In this document: positions 27,862 through 37,186 of the stretch, in pieces | How positions within the stretch are numbered: the stretch's first letter is position 1 | How the letters are laid out: each line of letters opens with the position of its first letter | Assembly (NCBI RefSeq): GCF_014873945.1 | Contig: NZ_JADBEC010000001.1 | Coordinates: forward strand, 1,178,001 to 1,242,000 | Direction of reading: 5' to 3' | Origin: Rhizobium viscosum | Lineage (GTDB): Bacteria > Pseudomonadota > Alphaproteobacteria > Rhizobiales > Rhizobiaceae | DNA length: 64,000 nucleotides | Translations under genes and position numbers: made by a program | Notes under the pieces: model-generated | The model's input: only the letters and a program-made list of their open reading frames with translations | Told to the model about the DNA's origin: nothing | The model's database searches: none

Positions 27862-29945
27862 GAAATCGAGCCCAGAATCTTGATTTCGATGCCCTTGGCG
27901 AGTTCCACATGCGAGAGGACGGGAAGCGTTGCGAAGAGTCGCTCGATGATCATGCGGACATAGGAGCGTGTTTCCGGCGACGTGACAAGGGCGAATGGCA
28001 GGCCTCTGTCCATGAATTCACGGATAACCTTCGTGGCCTGCTCGCTGAACTCTTCCAGAGTGCGCGGGTCGATGTCGAATTCGACGACTTCGCCCTTGGC
28101 ATCGCGCTTGAGCGCCTGGTGGAAGGCAAGGTCCCATTTGCTTCCGAGCCGCAGGACGCGCAGCACGCCGTTGTCGGCAAGGTCGCCGCAGAGCTGCTGG
28201 GCCATGCGGATACGGACGTGCTCGACGATCTGCTCCGTCTTTCTGACATGCGGGGCAAGTTCGGCAACCGCTTCCAGAATGAGGTGAAGATTGCGGATCG
28301 AGACACGCTCGGCAAGAAGCAGTTTCAGCACCGCTTGCAGGCCTGAATAGGACATGTGCGACGAGCAAATCTCGTCTGCGAGCTTCTTATACTCAGGGTC
28401 GAGACGATCGATCAGGATCTTCACGTCCTTGTAGGAGAGAAGCTGCGGCAGATTGTTTCTGATAACCTCGCTCATATGCGTCAGTACGACCGAGACGTTG
28501 TCGATCGGCTGGAAGCCTTCGCGTTTCAAATCTTCGGCGAAGTTTTCGAGGATCGAAACAGCCGGCATGCCGAATGCGGGTTCGCGGATTTCGTCGCCCG
28601 GAATGCTCGGCTTGCGGCCGGCGCCAGTGACGACGAGAACTTCGCCGACACGCAGCAGGTTGGAGGCGACCGTCGTGCCGTGGATGCGGATCTGGTACGA
28701 CTTTTCGGGGATGCCGATATCATCAGTGACCTTGATTTCCGGCACGACGAAACCGTACTGCGTCGCAAACTTCTTGCGCATCTTGCCGACGCGGAAGGCG
28801 AGCTCCTGATGGGCGCCCAGAAGGCGGGTCGAAACCATCTTGCCGAGAGCAAGCTCGATTTCGGAGGTGCGGAGAACCGACTTGACCGAGTCCTTTTCGA
28901 GCTCCTTGTTCTGGACAACCTTCTTTTCCTCGGCATCACGACGGATCTTGTTCTCGGCTTCGATCTGACGCGGAATGAACCAGGCGCCGAAGGCGAGAAG
29001 ACTGCCGAGGATCACGAAGGGGACAAACGGCAGGCCCGGCATCAGGGCCAGGACGAACATCAGCACGGCCGAGACGGAGAGCGCGCGGGGATAGCCGCTC
29101 AGCTGATTGACGACCGCCTGGTCGGTGGAGCCGGTGGTGCCGCCGCGCGAAACGAGAAGGCCGGCGGCGAGCGAGACGATGAGAGCCGGCATCTGCGAGA
29201 CGAGGCCATCACCGACCGACAGCTTGACGAAGACGTCGGCCGCTTCGCCGATCGGCATGCCGTGGCGGAAGTAACCGATGATGATGCCGCCGAAGACGTT
29301 GATAGCGGTAATGAGAAGGCCTGCGACCGCGTCACCGCGAACGAATTTCGACGCACCGTCCATGGCACCGAAGAAGGAGCTTTCCTCTTCCAGTTCCTTG
29401 CGGCGGCGCTGCGCTTCCTTCTCGTCGATGATACCGGCCGAAAGATCCGCATCGATCGACATCTGCTTGCCGGGGATGGCGTCCAGGGTGAAACGCGCGC
29501 CGACTTCCGCGATACGCGTCGCGCCCTTGGTGATGACGATGAAGTTGATCGTGATGAGGATCAGGAAGACGATCAGACCGATGACGAAGTCGCCGGACAT
29601 GACGAGGCTTGCGAAGCCGGCGATGACGCCGCCGGCCGCATCGTGCCCCTCGTTGCCATGTGAAAGGATGACGCGCGTCGTCGCAATGTTCAGCGCCAGT
29701 CGCGTCATCGTCGCTATCAGAAGAATGGTCGGGAAGGACGAGAAATCGAGCGGCTTCTGTATCCACAATGCGACCATGAGGATCAGCACCGAGAAGGCGA
29801 TCGAGAATGCCAGACCCATGTCGATCAGAAACGGTGGGATCGGCAGGAAGAGGATGCAGATGATACCGACGATGCCCATGGCAAAGCCGATGTCACGCAT
29901 GCTCGGAGCGACTTTCGGAAGGGGTAGTGCAGGTGGTTGCGCCAT
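27858..29945 (-). CDS. flhA: Flagellar export gate protein FlhA
   Basis: Proton-driven export gate of 695 residues. About eight N-terminal helices (residues 15-330) are interrupted by the conserved cytoplasmic FHIPEP segment ([21 protein letters not shown]). A cytoplasmic domain of about 360 residues that docks chaperone-substrate complexes follows. It lies between fliQ and fliR, completing this part of the export apparatus. Length is normal for the family. Confidence 0.97.
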   Translation of the reverse strand: MAQPPALPLPKVAPSMRDIGFAMGIVGIICILFLPIPPFLIDMGLAFSIAFSVLILMVALWIQKPLDFSSFPTILLIATMTRLALNIATTRVILSHGNEGHDAAGGVIAGFASLVMSGDFVIGLIVFLILITINFIVITKGATRIAEVGARFTLDAIPGKQMSIDADLSAGIIDEKEAQRRRKELEEESSFFGAMDGASKFVRGDAVAGLLITAINVFGGIIIGYFRHGMPIGEAADVFVKLSVGDGLVSQMPALIVSLAAGLLVSRGGTTGSTDQAVVNQLSGYPRALSVSAVLMFVLALMPGLPFVPFVILGSLLAFGAWFIPRQIEAENKIRRDAEEKKVVQNKELEKDSVKSVLRTSEIELALGKMVSTRLLGAHQELAFRVGKMRKKFATQYGFVVPEIKVTDDIGIPEKSYQIRIHGTTVASNLLRVGEVLVVTGAGRKPSIPGDEIREPAFGMPAVSILENFAEDLKREGFQPIDNVSVVLTHMSEVIRNNLPQLLSYKDVKILIDRLDPEYKKLADEICSSHMSYSGLQAVLKLLLAERVSIRNLHLILEAVAELAPHVRKTEQIVEHVRIRMAQQLCGDLADNGVLRVLRLGSKWDLAFHQALKRDAKGEVVEFDIDPRTLEEFSEQATKVIREFMDRGLPFALVTSPETRSYVRMIIERLFATLPVLSHVELAKGIEIKILGSIS

Positions 29946-30036
29946 AACGATTCCGTCTCTTCATGAGAGGAGGCGAACATCGGAGTCCGCCCAGTTCGGA
30001 TCGACAGTTAAATGGCGAAGCTTGCGCGAAGTTGGC

Positions 30037-30303
30037 TCAGAAGCCGGACTGGATTCGCGAGAAGACCAGATTGGTAAAAATGGAAATCTGGGAGCCCACG
30101 AAAGGGGCAGAAATACCGACCGTCACCAGAACGGCGACGATCTTCGGGACGAAGGTGAGTGTCGCTTCCTGCACTTGTGTGAGCGCCTGGATCAGCGCGA
30201 TCACGAGACCGACGACCATCGCCGCAATGACCGCAGGCCCCGCGGCAACGAGAACGGTCCAGATCGCAGCCTGGAACAGGTCGAGTGCATCAGCTTCATT
30301 CAT
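30037..30303 (-). CDS. fliQ: Flagellar export gate protein FliQ
   Basis: Two-helix inner-membrane subunit of the FliPQR gate, 88 residues. The segments at about 15-40 and 52-72 are hydrophobic, with the family pattern ALIQALTQVQEATLTFVPKI between them. It lies 91 bp upstream of flhA. Confidence 0.95.
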   Translation of the reverse strand: MNEADALDLFQAAIWTVLVAAGPAVIAAMVVGLVIALIQALTQVQEATLTFVPKIVAVLVTVGISAPFVGSQISIFTNLVFSRIQSGF

Positions 30304-30390
30304 CGTCAGGCAACCTCATATCGCCTTGAAAGCGGTCAGCCCGGCTTAGCCGGACTGGTATTTTGTGGCCTCATCCAAACAAATTGGGCG

Positions 30391-30885
30391 TTAGACGCCA
30401 TCCGTTTCATCGGTGCCGGAGTCATCTCCGGATCCATCCGAATCGCTGTCGTTATCCGCGGTTTTGGTCGGCGCCGAATCGGAAAGCGAGATACCTGCCT
30501 GAATGAGAATCTTACCGCCATTGTCGAGCGTTGCAATGAGGCCGTCGGAATAAACCTTGACGGATTCGACCATGCCCTTGGTCTTGCCGTCGGCGCTTTC
30601 CATGTACTTGCCGACATAGGCGCTTGCCTGGGTCAGGCTGGAGCTCGTCAGCAGCGTGTCAAGCTTCGAGTTCGTCTGGATCGTCTGCTCGACCTGTGAG
30701 AAGCTTGCGAGCTGCGACATCTGCTCGCTGGCATCCATCGGATCGGTCGGATCCTGGTTTTTCATCTGCGCGACGAGCAACTGAAGGAAGTTGTCGTAGT
30801 TCAGCGTGGCCTTCTGCTGCGCGGTATTGGACGAGCCATACGTGCTGCTGCCTCCACCTACGCTCTGAGTTCCATCTACCGCCAT
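30391..30885 (-). CDS. flgD: Hook-cap protein FlgD (short form, acidic tail)
   Basis: Cap on which hook subunits assemble. The N-terminal signature [20 protein letters not shown] followed by ASFSQVEQT is clear. At 164 residues it lacks most of the Tudor/Ig-like region of enteric FlgD (about 230). It ends in a low-complexity Asp/Ser/Gly tail of about 20 residues after LSDSAPTKT. It overlaps flbT by 10 nt. Confidence 0.9.
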   Translation of the reverse strand: MAVDGTQSVGGGSSTYGSSNTAQQKATLNYDNFLQLLVAQMKNQDPTDPMDASEQMSQLASFSQVEQTIQTNSKLDTLLTSSSLTQASAYVGKYMESADGKTKGMVESVKVYSDGLIATLDNGGKILIQAGISLSDSAPTKTADNDSDSDGSGDDSGTDETDGV

Positions 30886-31325
30886 GGTGCGATCTCCCTG
30901 CGAATCTGCTCGACCATTGTCGGGGGCAACTCGTGATTGTTGAGAATGCCGTCTTCGATCGCGTAGAGACCGCGGATCGCCTTCAGCGCGTCGAAGGCGC
31001 GGCCGGTCGAAACGAGTGCGTCGATACGCTTCAGCTCGGCGAGGATTTCCTCGTTCTTGAAGCAGGTGAGCAGCATCGTGATCGACTTGCGGAACATCGC
31101 CGTCGAATGTTCCTTGCCCTCGGGATTGATGAGGATCATCTGGGCAATGAAGTAGAGCTGGCGAAGCGGCGTGGTCGCGCCTTCCGGCTGAAGCACGTGA
31201 TTTTCGAGAAGAAACGTCACATCATTCAGGAATTCCAGTGCGACCTTACGGTCGACACGCAGGACAGCGCCGTTGATGAAGATTCTTTCTCCGGCTTTCA
31301 GAGAAATGCGAAGTGTACTTTTCAT
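30876..31325 (-). CDS. flbT: Flagellin synthesis post-transcriptional regulator FlbT
   Basis: RNA-acting regulator known in alphaproteobacteria. In Caulobacter, FlbT binds the flagellin 5' leader and limits translation until the hook is complete; in some rhizobia and Brucella it acts positively. The 149 residues match the family, beginning [20 protein letters not shown]. It overlaps flaF by 4 nt. The flagellin leaders in this window carry a shared hairpin over the ribosome site, a plausible target. Confidence 0.93.
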   Translation of the reverse strand: MKSTLRISLKAGERIFINGAVLRVDRKVALEFLNDVTFLLENHVLQPEGATTPLRQLYFIAQMILINPEGKEHSTAMFRKSITMLLTCFKNEEILAELKRIDALVSTGRAFDALKAIRGLYAIEDGILNNHELPPTMVEQIRREIAPWR

Positions 31326-31669
31326 TTAAGTCCATCCCTGATGATGGTGGTAACGTCGATGATGCCCTGGTAGTTATTCGACTGACGTTTTCTAATTCGG
31401 TCGCATTCTTTCAATATCCAGATTGCAATCGAGATGAGGTTGGCCCTGAGCTCGACTTCCAGCTGGTTGTCGGGATGTTTCAAATCCTCGATGAAGCTGA
31501 TCCACACTCTTCTTGTATAAAAGAGAGCTTCAATAGACTCCCGGCTGTACTTCTCTTTGTCGCGCGCCACCGAAAGCAGTTCGATCGAACGTTCGAGAAC
31601 CTGCCATTCCCGCTCTTTCGCGTCGGCAACCGAGTCTTGCATGACCTCGGCATAAGAGAACTGATACAT
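31322..31669 (-). CDS. flaF: Flagellin export/regulatory protein FlaF
   Basis: Small helical protein of 115 residues, [14 protein letters not shown] onward. FlaF is required for flagellin secretion or synthesis in Caulobacter and acts with FlbT. It follows flgL by 36 bp and is translationally coupled to flbT by a 4-nt overlap. Confidence 0.93.
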   Translation of the reverse strand: MYQFSYAEVMQDSVADAKEREWQVLERSIELLSVARDKEKYSRESIEALFYTRRVWISFIEDLKHPDNQLEVELRANLISIAIWILKECDRIRKRQSNNYQGIIDVTTIIRDGLK

Positions 31670-31705
31670 TCATGCATCCTTCTTTATATTGCGCGCCTTT
31701 GATCA

Positions 31706-32758
31706 TCAAAGGTAGTTCACGAGGCTCAACTGCTGGATCTTCGATACGATCGTGTAAGCGGTTTCGAGCTGTGTTTCCAAAGTCTTGACAAGGGTCGAGG
31801 CCTCATAGGGATCGACGCCCTGGATATCGACGAGCTTGGTCTGCATGATATTTGCCTGGGCATCGAGGGCGTCATTCGCCTTCTCGACACGTTCCTGTGA
31901 CAGACCAAGCTGACTGCCCTGAGTGACGATACCCGAGGTGGCTCTAGTCGTATAGGTGATCGCCTTTGAAGAAACCGCGCTCATCGCGTCCGTGCTGAGG
32001 TTCTGGCCCATCAGCGCAGAGGTCACTACTGTCGCCAGAGCGAAGTAACGCATGCCCTCGGAATTGGCATTGGTCGAGGATTCAACGACTTCCGAATTGC
32101 TGATACGGCTCGTCATGTTCTGACTGGACGCCTTGGACCAGCCGGTGGTCGGATCCGTCCAGGCAGCTTCGCTGAACATCGGCTCGACCGTAGTCTCGAT
32201 AAAGGCCTTCATCTCAGCGCCGGTGAGCTGGTTGACCGGCTTCGGCGTCGGCAGGGTTGCCGCATAGTTAGTCAGAGCTGTCACGATCGCTGCCGAAGTC
32301 GCGGCCGTCTTATCCGTCAGCGGCTGGATGTCAGTGTTGATGCCGGCGAAGAGGTATTCGCCATTCACCATCGAGTTCGACGTGTCCATCATCGTGGAGA
32401 GCGCGCTCGTGGCCGACTGGATTGCGACGGTGATGCTGCCCGGATCGTGGCTGCTCTGTAGGGCGGTCAGCTTGGAGAGGAAGCTATCGCCCGCCTTCTT
32501 CATTTTATCGAGCCCGGTTTGAGCCGATTCCATGCGGGCGTCGACGAGAGCATTGCTCAGCTTGATCGATTTGATACGGTCGACTTCGCGCGTGAAGTCG
32601 ATGCTCTTGGCTGCATAACCCCCAAGCGACACACCAATATCAGCGTAGGTGCCGGTGGTCGCTTCCATCGTCGCCTTCGTCATCTGGTTCTGCGCCTGGC
32701 GGATCGTCAACCGCATGGCGTTCTGGATGGCCGAACTTGAAATAAATGAGCTCTTCAT
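31706..32758 (-). CDS. flgL: Hook-filament junction protein FlgL
   Basis: Extracellular junction protein of 350 residues joining FlgK to the flagellin filament. Flagellin-like N- and C-terminal helical regions frame a variable centre. The C-terminal SLVNYL is typical of exported axial proteins. It starts 3 bp after the flgK stop. Confidence 0.93.
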   Translation of the reverse strand: MKSSFISSSAIQNAMRLTIRQAQNQMTKATMEATTGTYADIGVSLGGYAAKSIDFTREVDRIKSIKLSNALVDARMESAQTGLDKMKKAGDSFLSKLTALQSSHDPGSITVAIQSATSALSTMMDTSNSMVNGEYLFAGINTDIQPLTDKTAATSAAIVTALTNYAATLPTPKPVNQLTGAEMKAFIETTVEPMFSEAAWTDPTTGWSKASSQNMTSRISNSEVVESSTNANSEGMRYFALATVVTSALMGQNLSTDAMSAVSSKAITYTTRATSGIVTQGSQLGLSQERVEKANDALDAQANIMQTKLVDIQGVDPYEASTLVKTLETQLETAYTIVSKIQQLSLVNYL

Positions 32759-32761
32759 GGC

Positions 32762-34216
32762 TTAACTCGCAATATCCAGCAATGCTTTCAACATTTCATC
32801 AACGGCGTTCAAAATCTTGGTCGCCGCCTTGTAGGACTGCTCTATGTCGAGAAGGAGCGTCAGTTCCTCATCGAGGTTGACGCCGGTTTCGTTGGAATAA
32901 GCTTCATCGGTTCGTGCTGCGGCAGCCTGGGTATTTTCCGCCGCGGTCGTCGCGTTGCTGCGGTTCTGTTCGAGCCAGCCGATAGAATTGGTGGCAAAGG
33001 TCAGGATGCTGACATTGGTGTCCAGACCGGTATTCGGATCGAATGGAATCCCCGAATCCATCGACGTATAAAGACGGTCGAGTTCCGCGGTATAACCGCT
33101 CGAACCCGTCGGGTTCGCGGCCGTGCTGCTCGCATTGATGTTTCCGTCACGCAACCGCATCGGATCGCCGCCCTTGGAGGTGACGACACGGTCGTTGATC
33201 GCAATCGTTCCGGCGATGCCTTTGATGACAGTACCAGCCGGCGGAACCCCGCCTGCAGTGCCGGTCGTCGGGTTTGTCCAGACGAAGAGGCCAGGATTGC
33301 CATCCTCCTGGTAAAGGTTCACAAGGCCGCGAGCGACTTCATCAAGCTGGCTCTGGAAAGTCGGTGCGATATCGTCGCGGATCTGCAGAAGCGAAGCCAG
33401 GCTACCCTTCGCATTGGTCGTCGAGCCCGAGCCCATATTGACGGCCACACCATCGACAAAGACCTTTTTGCCGACTGTGTCAGCCGCATAGGACTGCGTC
33501 GGCTCGAAGCTGACCGTGCGCGGGATCGTCTCGAACAGCGTCGTGCCGTCACCTGTGTAGAGCACCATATCGTTGTTAGCGCGTGTCGCTGTAGACACGC
33601 CAACGATCTGGTTAATCTGCTTGAGGACCTTTTCACGCTCATCGAGAGCGCTCGAAGGATCCTCATCGCCTGCCGTTGCCTTCTTGACCGCGTTGTTGGC
33701 CGTCTCGAATTGCTTCAAGAGACTGTTCAGCGAGTCGACCTGGTTCTTGATCTGCTTGTCGGCATCTGCACGCTGCTGCTGCACCGCCTTGGAGGCATTG
33801 TTCAGCGAGGTCACGACGTCCTGTGCTGCCGTAATCGCACCCTGGGCAGCAATAAGATCGCCCGGGGTGGCGCGGAAAGTGCCGAGCTTGTCGCGAAAGG
33901 TGCGGAGGGCAGTTTCAGGCGAAGTTTCGTTATCGTTGCCACCCATGATCGACTTCAGATCTTCAAGGCCGCTCAACAGGGTCTGCTGAGCGCTGTCCTG
34001 TGAGGACGCCTTGAGATACTGTTTCAGCAGCGCATCTTCCTGTGCGCGGCTGATCTTGACCACCTGGGCGCCGTTCAGCGAGGTGGTGAGCATCGCCTGC
34101 CGGCGCACATAGTCCTTGTTGCCGGCATTCGAGATATTGTTCGATACGATGCTGCTCTGCGCGCCCGTATTGTTGAATATGCTCTGCGCGGTGTTAAGTG
34201 CTGAAGTGAGCGACAT
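32762..34216 (-). CDS. flgK: Hook-associated protein FlgK
   Basis: First hook-filament junction protein, 484 residues. The N-terminus MSLTSALNTAQSIFNNTGAQ carries the rod/hook-family helix (SIVSNNISNAGNKDYVR). The C-terminus (VNLDEELTLLLDIEQSYKAATKIL) is the matching coiled-coil half. It lies between flgE and flgL in an operon, 19 bp after flgE ends. Confidence 0.95.
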   Translation of the reverse strand: MSLTSALNTAQSIFNNTGAQSSIVSNNISNAGNKDYVRRQAMLTTSLNGAQVVKISRAQEDALLKQYLKASSQDSAQQTLLSGLEDLKSIMGGNDNETSPETALRTFRDKLGTFRATPGDLIAAQGAITAAQDVVTSLNNASKAVQQQRADADKQIKNQVDSLNSLLKQFETANNAVKKATAGDEDPSSALDEREKVLKQINQIVGVSTATRANNDMVLYTGDGTTLFETIPRTVSFEPTQSYAADTVGKKVFVDGVAVNMGSGSTTNAKGSLASLLQIRDDIAPTFQSQLDEVARGLVNLYQEDGNPGLFVWTNPTTGTAGGVPPAGTVIKGIAGTIAINDRVVTSKGGDPMRLRDGNINASSTAANPTGSSGYTAELDRLYTSMDSGIPFDPNTGLDTNVSILTFATNSIGWLEQNRSNATTAAENTQAAAARTDEAYSNETGVNLDEELTLLLDIEQSYKAATKILNAVDEMLKALLDIAS

Positions 34217-34235
34217 GGCTTACCCGTTACCCTTA

Positions 34236-35522
34236 TTAACGCTTGAGGTTGACGAGGACGTCCATGAGATCGGAACCCGTCTGGAACACCTTGGAGTTGG
34301 CGGTGTAGCTGCGCTGGGATTCGATCATTTCGGTCAGTTCGCCGGCAAGGTCGACGTTCGAGCCTTCGAGAGCGCCCGACTGGATCTTGCCGAAGCCGCT
34401 GGTCTGCGGGAAACCGGTGACGGTCACGCCCGATCTGCCGTTGGCCGAGTAAACATTGCCGGACATCAGCGTCAGCAGGTCCGGGCTCGGAACGTTAGCA
34501 AGCGGGATCTGGAAGACCGGCTTGGTGCTGCCGTCATCATACTTGGAATACACGATACCATCAGCATCGATGGTGATATCGACCGGCGAATTCGCGCCCT
34601 GGCCGTCGACGTTACCTGTACCAGAAAAATTGTCGCCAACCTGGGAAAGATCGAGCTTCATCTTAATGGTGAGGCCCGTCTTCGGATCGACGATGTTTGT
34701 CGTCGACGGAGCCGCCGGGACCGTCATCTGGCCTTTGTCATTGAACTCGATAGTGGTGACATTGACCGCCGGAGACGTATAGGGGAACGAGCTCGTGCCC
34801 GTCGTCGCCTTGTCGGCATTGCGGTAGACTGCCATTTCCCACCGGGTCGTGCCCGCTGCAGGATCGGGAACCCTCGTGTAGTAGATGTCGTACATCACCT
34901 TACTACCGAGCTTGTCGTAGGTGACCATCGAGTATTTCTGTGTGTCGGAACTCACCGTAGCGGAGTTTGCGCTCGGCAGGTTGGCCGGAGCCGTCACAAT
35001 CTTTGCGCCGGGCTTCAGGTTGCCGGTCCAGGTACCGTTTGCGGTCGGAACGGCTTCCAGCTTCTGGTCACCGAGGACGTTGATCGGAACGAGACCATCA
35101 AATCCGTTGACGACGACTGCCGGAGCCGAGGAACCCCACGGATAGCCCATGAGCGTGAAGCCGGCCGAGTTGACGAGGTTGCCGCTGTCGTCCTTCGTAA
35201 AGTCGCCGGCGCGCGTCAGGACGGGAACGCCATCGCCGCCCTGGACGATGAAGAAGCCGTCGCCGGAAATTGCGAGGTCATAACCGGAGGTCGTGTAGGA
35301 AATGTCGCCCTGGTCGGAAACAGCCTGGCGAACCGTCGTCGTCACGCCGCCCGAGTTGTAGTTACCGGAGCCCGATGGCAGGACCAGCGACGAGAACGCG
35401 GTCGAAACTGCCTTGTAGCCGCTGGTGTTCACATTCGCGATATTATCGGAGACGGTGCTGAGGCGGTTCGCCTGCGCGTTCATCCCCGATACTGCCGTCT
35501 TCATGCTGCCGAAAATGCTCAT
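34236..35522 (-). CDS. flgE: Flagellar hook protein FlgE
   Basis: Structural subunit of the hook, 428 residues. The N-terminal axial motif (SGMNAQANRLSTVSDNIANVNTSGYK) and the C-terminal ALEGSNVDLAGELTEMIESQRSY segment are both intact. A GAGG ribosome site lies 8 nt before the ATG. It is first in the flgE-flgK-flgL-flaF-flbT-flgD-fliQ-flhA-fliR series, 127 bp downstream of rem. Confidence 0.96.
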   Translation of the reverse strand: MSIFGSMKTAVSGMNAQANRLSTVSDNIANVNTSGYKAVSTAFSSLVLPSGSGNYNSGGVTTTVRQAVSDQGDISYTTSGYDLAISGDGFFIVQGGDGVPVLTRAGDFTKDDSGNLVNSAGFTLMGYPWGSSAPAVVVNGFDGLVPINVLGDQKLEAVPTANGTWTGNLKPGAKIVTAPANLPSANSATVSSDTQKYSMVTYDKLGSKVMYDIYYTRVPDPAAGTTRWEMAVYRNADKATTGTSSFPYTSPAVNVTTIEFNDKGQMTVPAAPSTTNIVDPKTGLTIKMKLDLSQVGDNFSGTGNVDGQGANSPVDITIDADGIVYSKYDDGSTKPVFQIPLANVPSPDLLTLMSGNVYSANGRSGVTVTGFPQTSGFGKIQSGALEGSNVDLAGELTEMIESQRSYTANSKVFQTGSDLMDVLVNLKR

Positions 35523-35649
35523 CTGAAAACCTCGTTTTACCTGTTAAGTGCAACAGTATTTGGCGGGCCTTGCGTGAAGCTGTCTGTTGTGCCGGGTCGC
35601 CGATCGAAATATTCCGGCTTTCCCGCGCGGCACGACCCGCGCCGAAAAA

Positions 35650-36321
35650 TCAATTCCAATCAATGCAATAGCCAAGGAAACGCTTGGAATCGACCGGATC
35701 GACACCGAGCTTCTTGCGCAGCTTCTTGCGCAGCTTAGAGATGTGGCTTTCAACGACGTTTTCTTCGACTTCCTCGTCGAAAATGCCGTAGATCGCATTG
35801 AAGATCTGGGTCTTGGTGACGCGACGGCCGCGATTGGCAATCAAGTATTCGAGGATGCGGCGCTCGCGGCGCGGCAAGGCGAAAGTTTCGCCGTTGATTT
35901 CCGGATCGCGCCCGTCGGAGAAGACGCGGATGGCGCCGATGTCGGTATAGTTTGCGATCGCCTTCAGGCGACGACGGATTGCAGCGGCGCGCGCGAGAAT
36001 CTCACGCGGATGCACCGGCTTGCGTACAACGTCGTCCACGCCGCAGTCGAAAAGGGCAAGCGTGTTTTCGAGCGACGGCTGGTCGCTGACCGCGATCACG
36101 GGCGCCATCGAGCGATCCCTGATCGCACGCGGCAGTTCCATGGCGCGCTGTCCCTGGCCGATCAGGAATGCCTCGACCGCAGCGATATCTGAATCAGCCG
36201 CTGTCTGCACCCATTCGCCGAATTCATTGGGATCAAAGCCGGTTGAGGGAATGCCCTCACGGCCAAAGAGAGAAGTGTAACCATCCTTCACGAGCTCACG
36301 CTCATCAACCACTACGATCAT
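35650..36321 (-). CDS. rem: Orphan OmpR-family motility regulator Rem
   Basis: Transcription factor of 223 residues. An N-terminal receiver-like domain (1-120) is followed by a winged-helix DNA-binding domain with the typical [13 protein letters not shown] recognition segment. In S. meliloti, Rem activates flagellar and motility genes during exponential growth. The receiver retains the conserved Lys (VRKP) but has Glu50, not Asp, near the expected phosphorylation site, so it may be phosphorylation-independent. GGAGG lies 8 nt before the ATG. Confidence 0.92.
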   Translation of the reverse strand: MIVVVDERELVKDGYTSLFGREGIPSTGFDPNEFGEWVQTAADSDIAAVEAFLIGQGQRAMELPRAIRDRSMAPVIAVSDQPSLENTLALFDCGVDDVVRKPVHPREILARAAAIRRRLKAIANYTDIGAIRVFSDGRDPEINGETFALPRRERRILEYLIANRGRRVTKTQIFNAIYGIFDEEVEENVVESHISKLRKKLRKKLGVDPVDSKRFLGYCIDWN

Positions 36322-36601
36322 TCGTCCGCCTCCGAATCAGTGTGGCACATCGATGATCTATGGATACGAATCGCGCGAATCAGCGGCTACTCGTGAAAGT
36401 TAATGGCGGAAATTAATAATTGATTAAGAATTGGGTACCGATTTGATCTACATATAGTAGGTCGATCACGTTATGCACACAAAAATTTCGTGGAAAAGTT
36501 AACGCTCGCTTAATTACGCCTTGCAAGCAGGAATCGCGCCGGATTCTCGCCACACTTTGACACAGTTCGGTCATAATTGGTGAATTCAATTATTAATTGA
36601 A

Positions 36602-37186
36602 TTAATTTCCGCAGAAATTACTCGCATTGGGAGTCCACTTGCCGTAGCCGGTGGCGACCAGATTTGCGATGACGCGGCAGACATATTGCTTCTGCGCCGG
36701 ATTGTTGTTCGGTCCCGCGTGGTATCTGGCTACCGCCATCGTCCACGTTTCGTGACGGTCGTGCAGGTTGCGCAGGAACTTCGCGGCATATTCCACGTTG
36801 CGGTGAGGATCGAACATTTCCTCCACGGAGCTGAAGTTCTCGCCGTGGAAATAGTGATTGATCTGCATACATCCGATATCGATAAGCTTCGCACCGCCCC
36901 TGCTGGCGGTGTCGAATTGCCGCAACGCGGCCTGCTCTGAAGCTGGAAACAGAGCCTTGCCCTCGACGTTCATCGCATAGGGATAGAGCGATCCCTTGCG
37001 CCCGGTTTCCGTCAAGCCGACCGAATAGAGAATGCCCTCAGGGATTCCGTATTTGGCCGCAGCAGACTGGATCTCGCGCTCGCAGGCGCCTGTGGAGGCG
37101 GATGCGCTAGAGGTAAACGCTGCCAGGGCGGCTGCCGCCAGCGTCGACAGCAGAAGCGTTCTCAACACCGTTGCCGCTCGCACCAT
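36602..37186 (-). CDS. Lytic transglycosylase, SLT domain
   Basis: Exported peptidoglycan hydrolase of 194 residues. A signal peptide (about 1-31, ending SASAS) precedes a family 1 lytic transglycosylase core. Catalytic Glu60 is in GLTETG, followed by the GCMQI motif (about 116) and a Y-H-AGPN segment in place of the usual Y-N-G. The chosen ATG has GGAGG 6 nt upstream and overlaps the fliK 3' end by 80 nt in another frame; a longer N-terminus would overlap more and lacks a ribosome site. It probably opens the wall for the rod, since FlgJ here has no hydrolase half. Confidence 0.87.
   Translation of the reverse strand: MVRAATVLRTLLLSTLAAAALAAFTSSASASTGACEREIQSAAAKYGIPEGILYSVGLTETGRKGSLYPYAMNVEGKALFPASEQAALRQFDTASRGGAKLIDIGCMQINHYFHGENFSSVEEMFDPHRNVEYAAKFLRNLHDRHETWTMAVARYHAGPNNNPAQKQYVCRVIANLVATGYGKWTPNASNFCGN

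Noticed and set aside
28356..29663. Open frame of 435 codons opposite flhA
   Set aside because: Charged, motif-free antisense frame; flhA is unambiguous.
34116..35738. Open frame of 540 codons opposite flgE and flgK
   Set aside because: Antisense of hook genes; no domain and no ribosome site.
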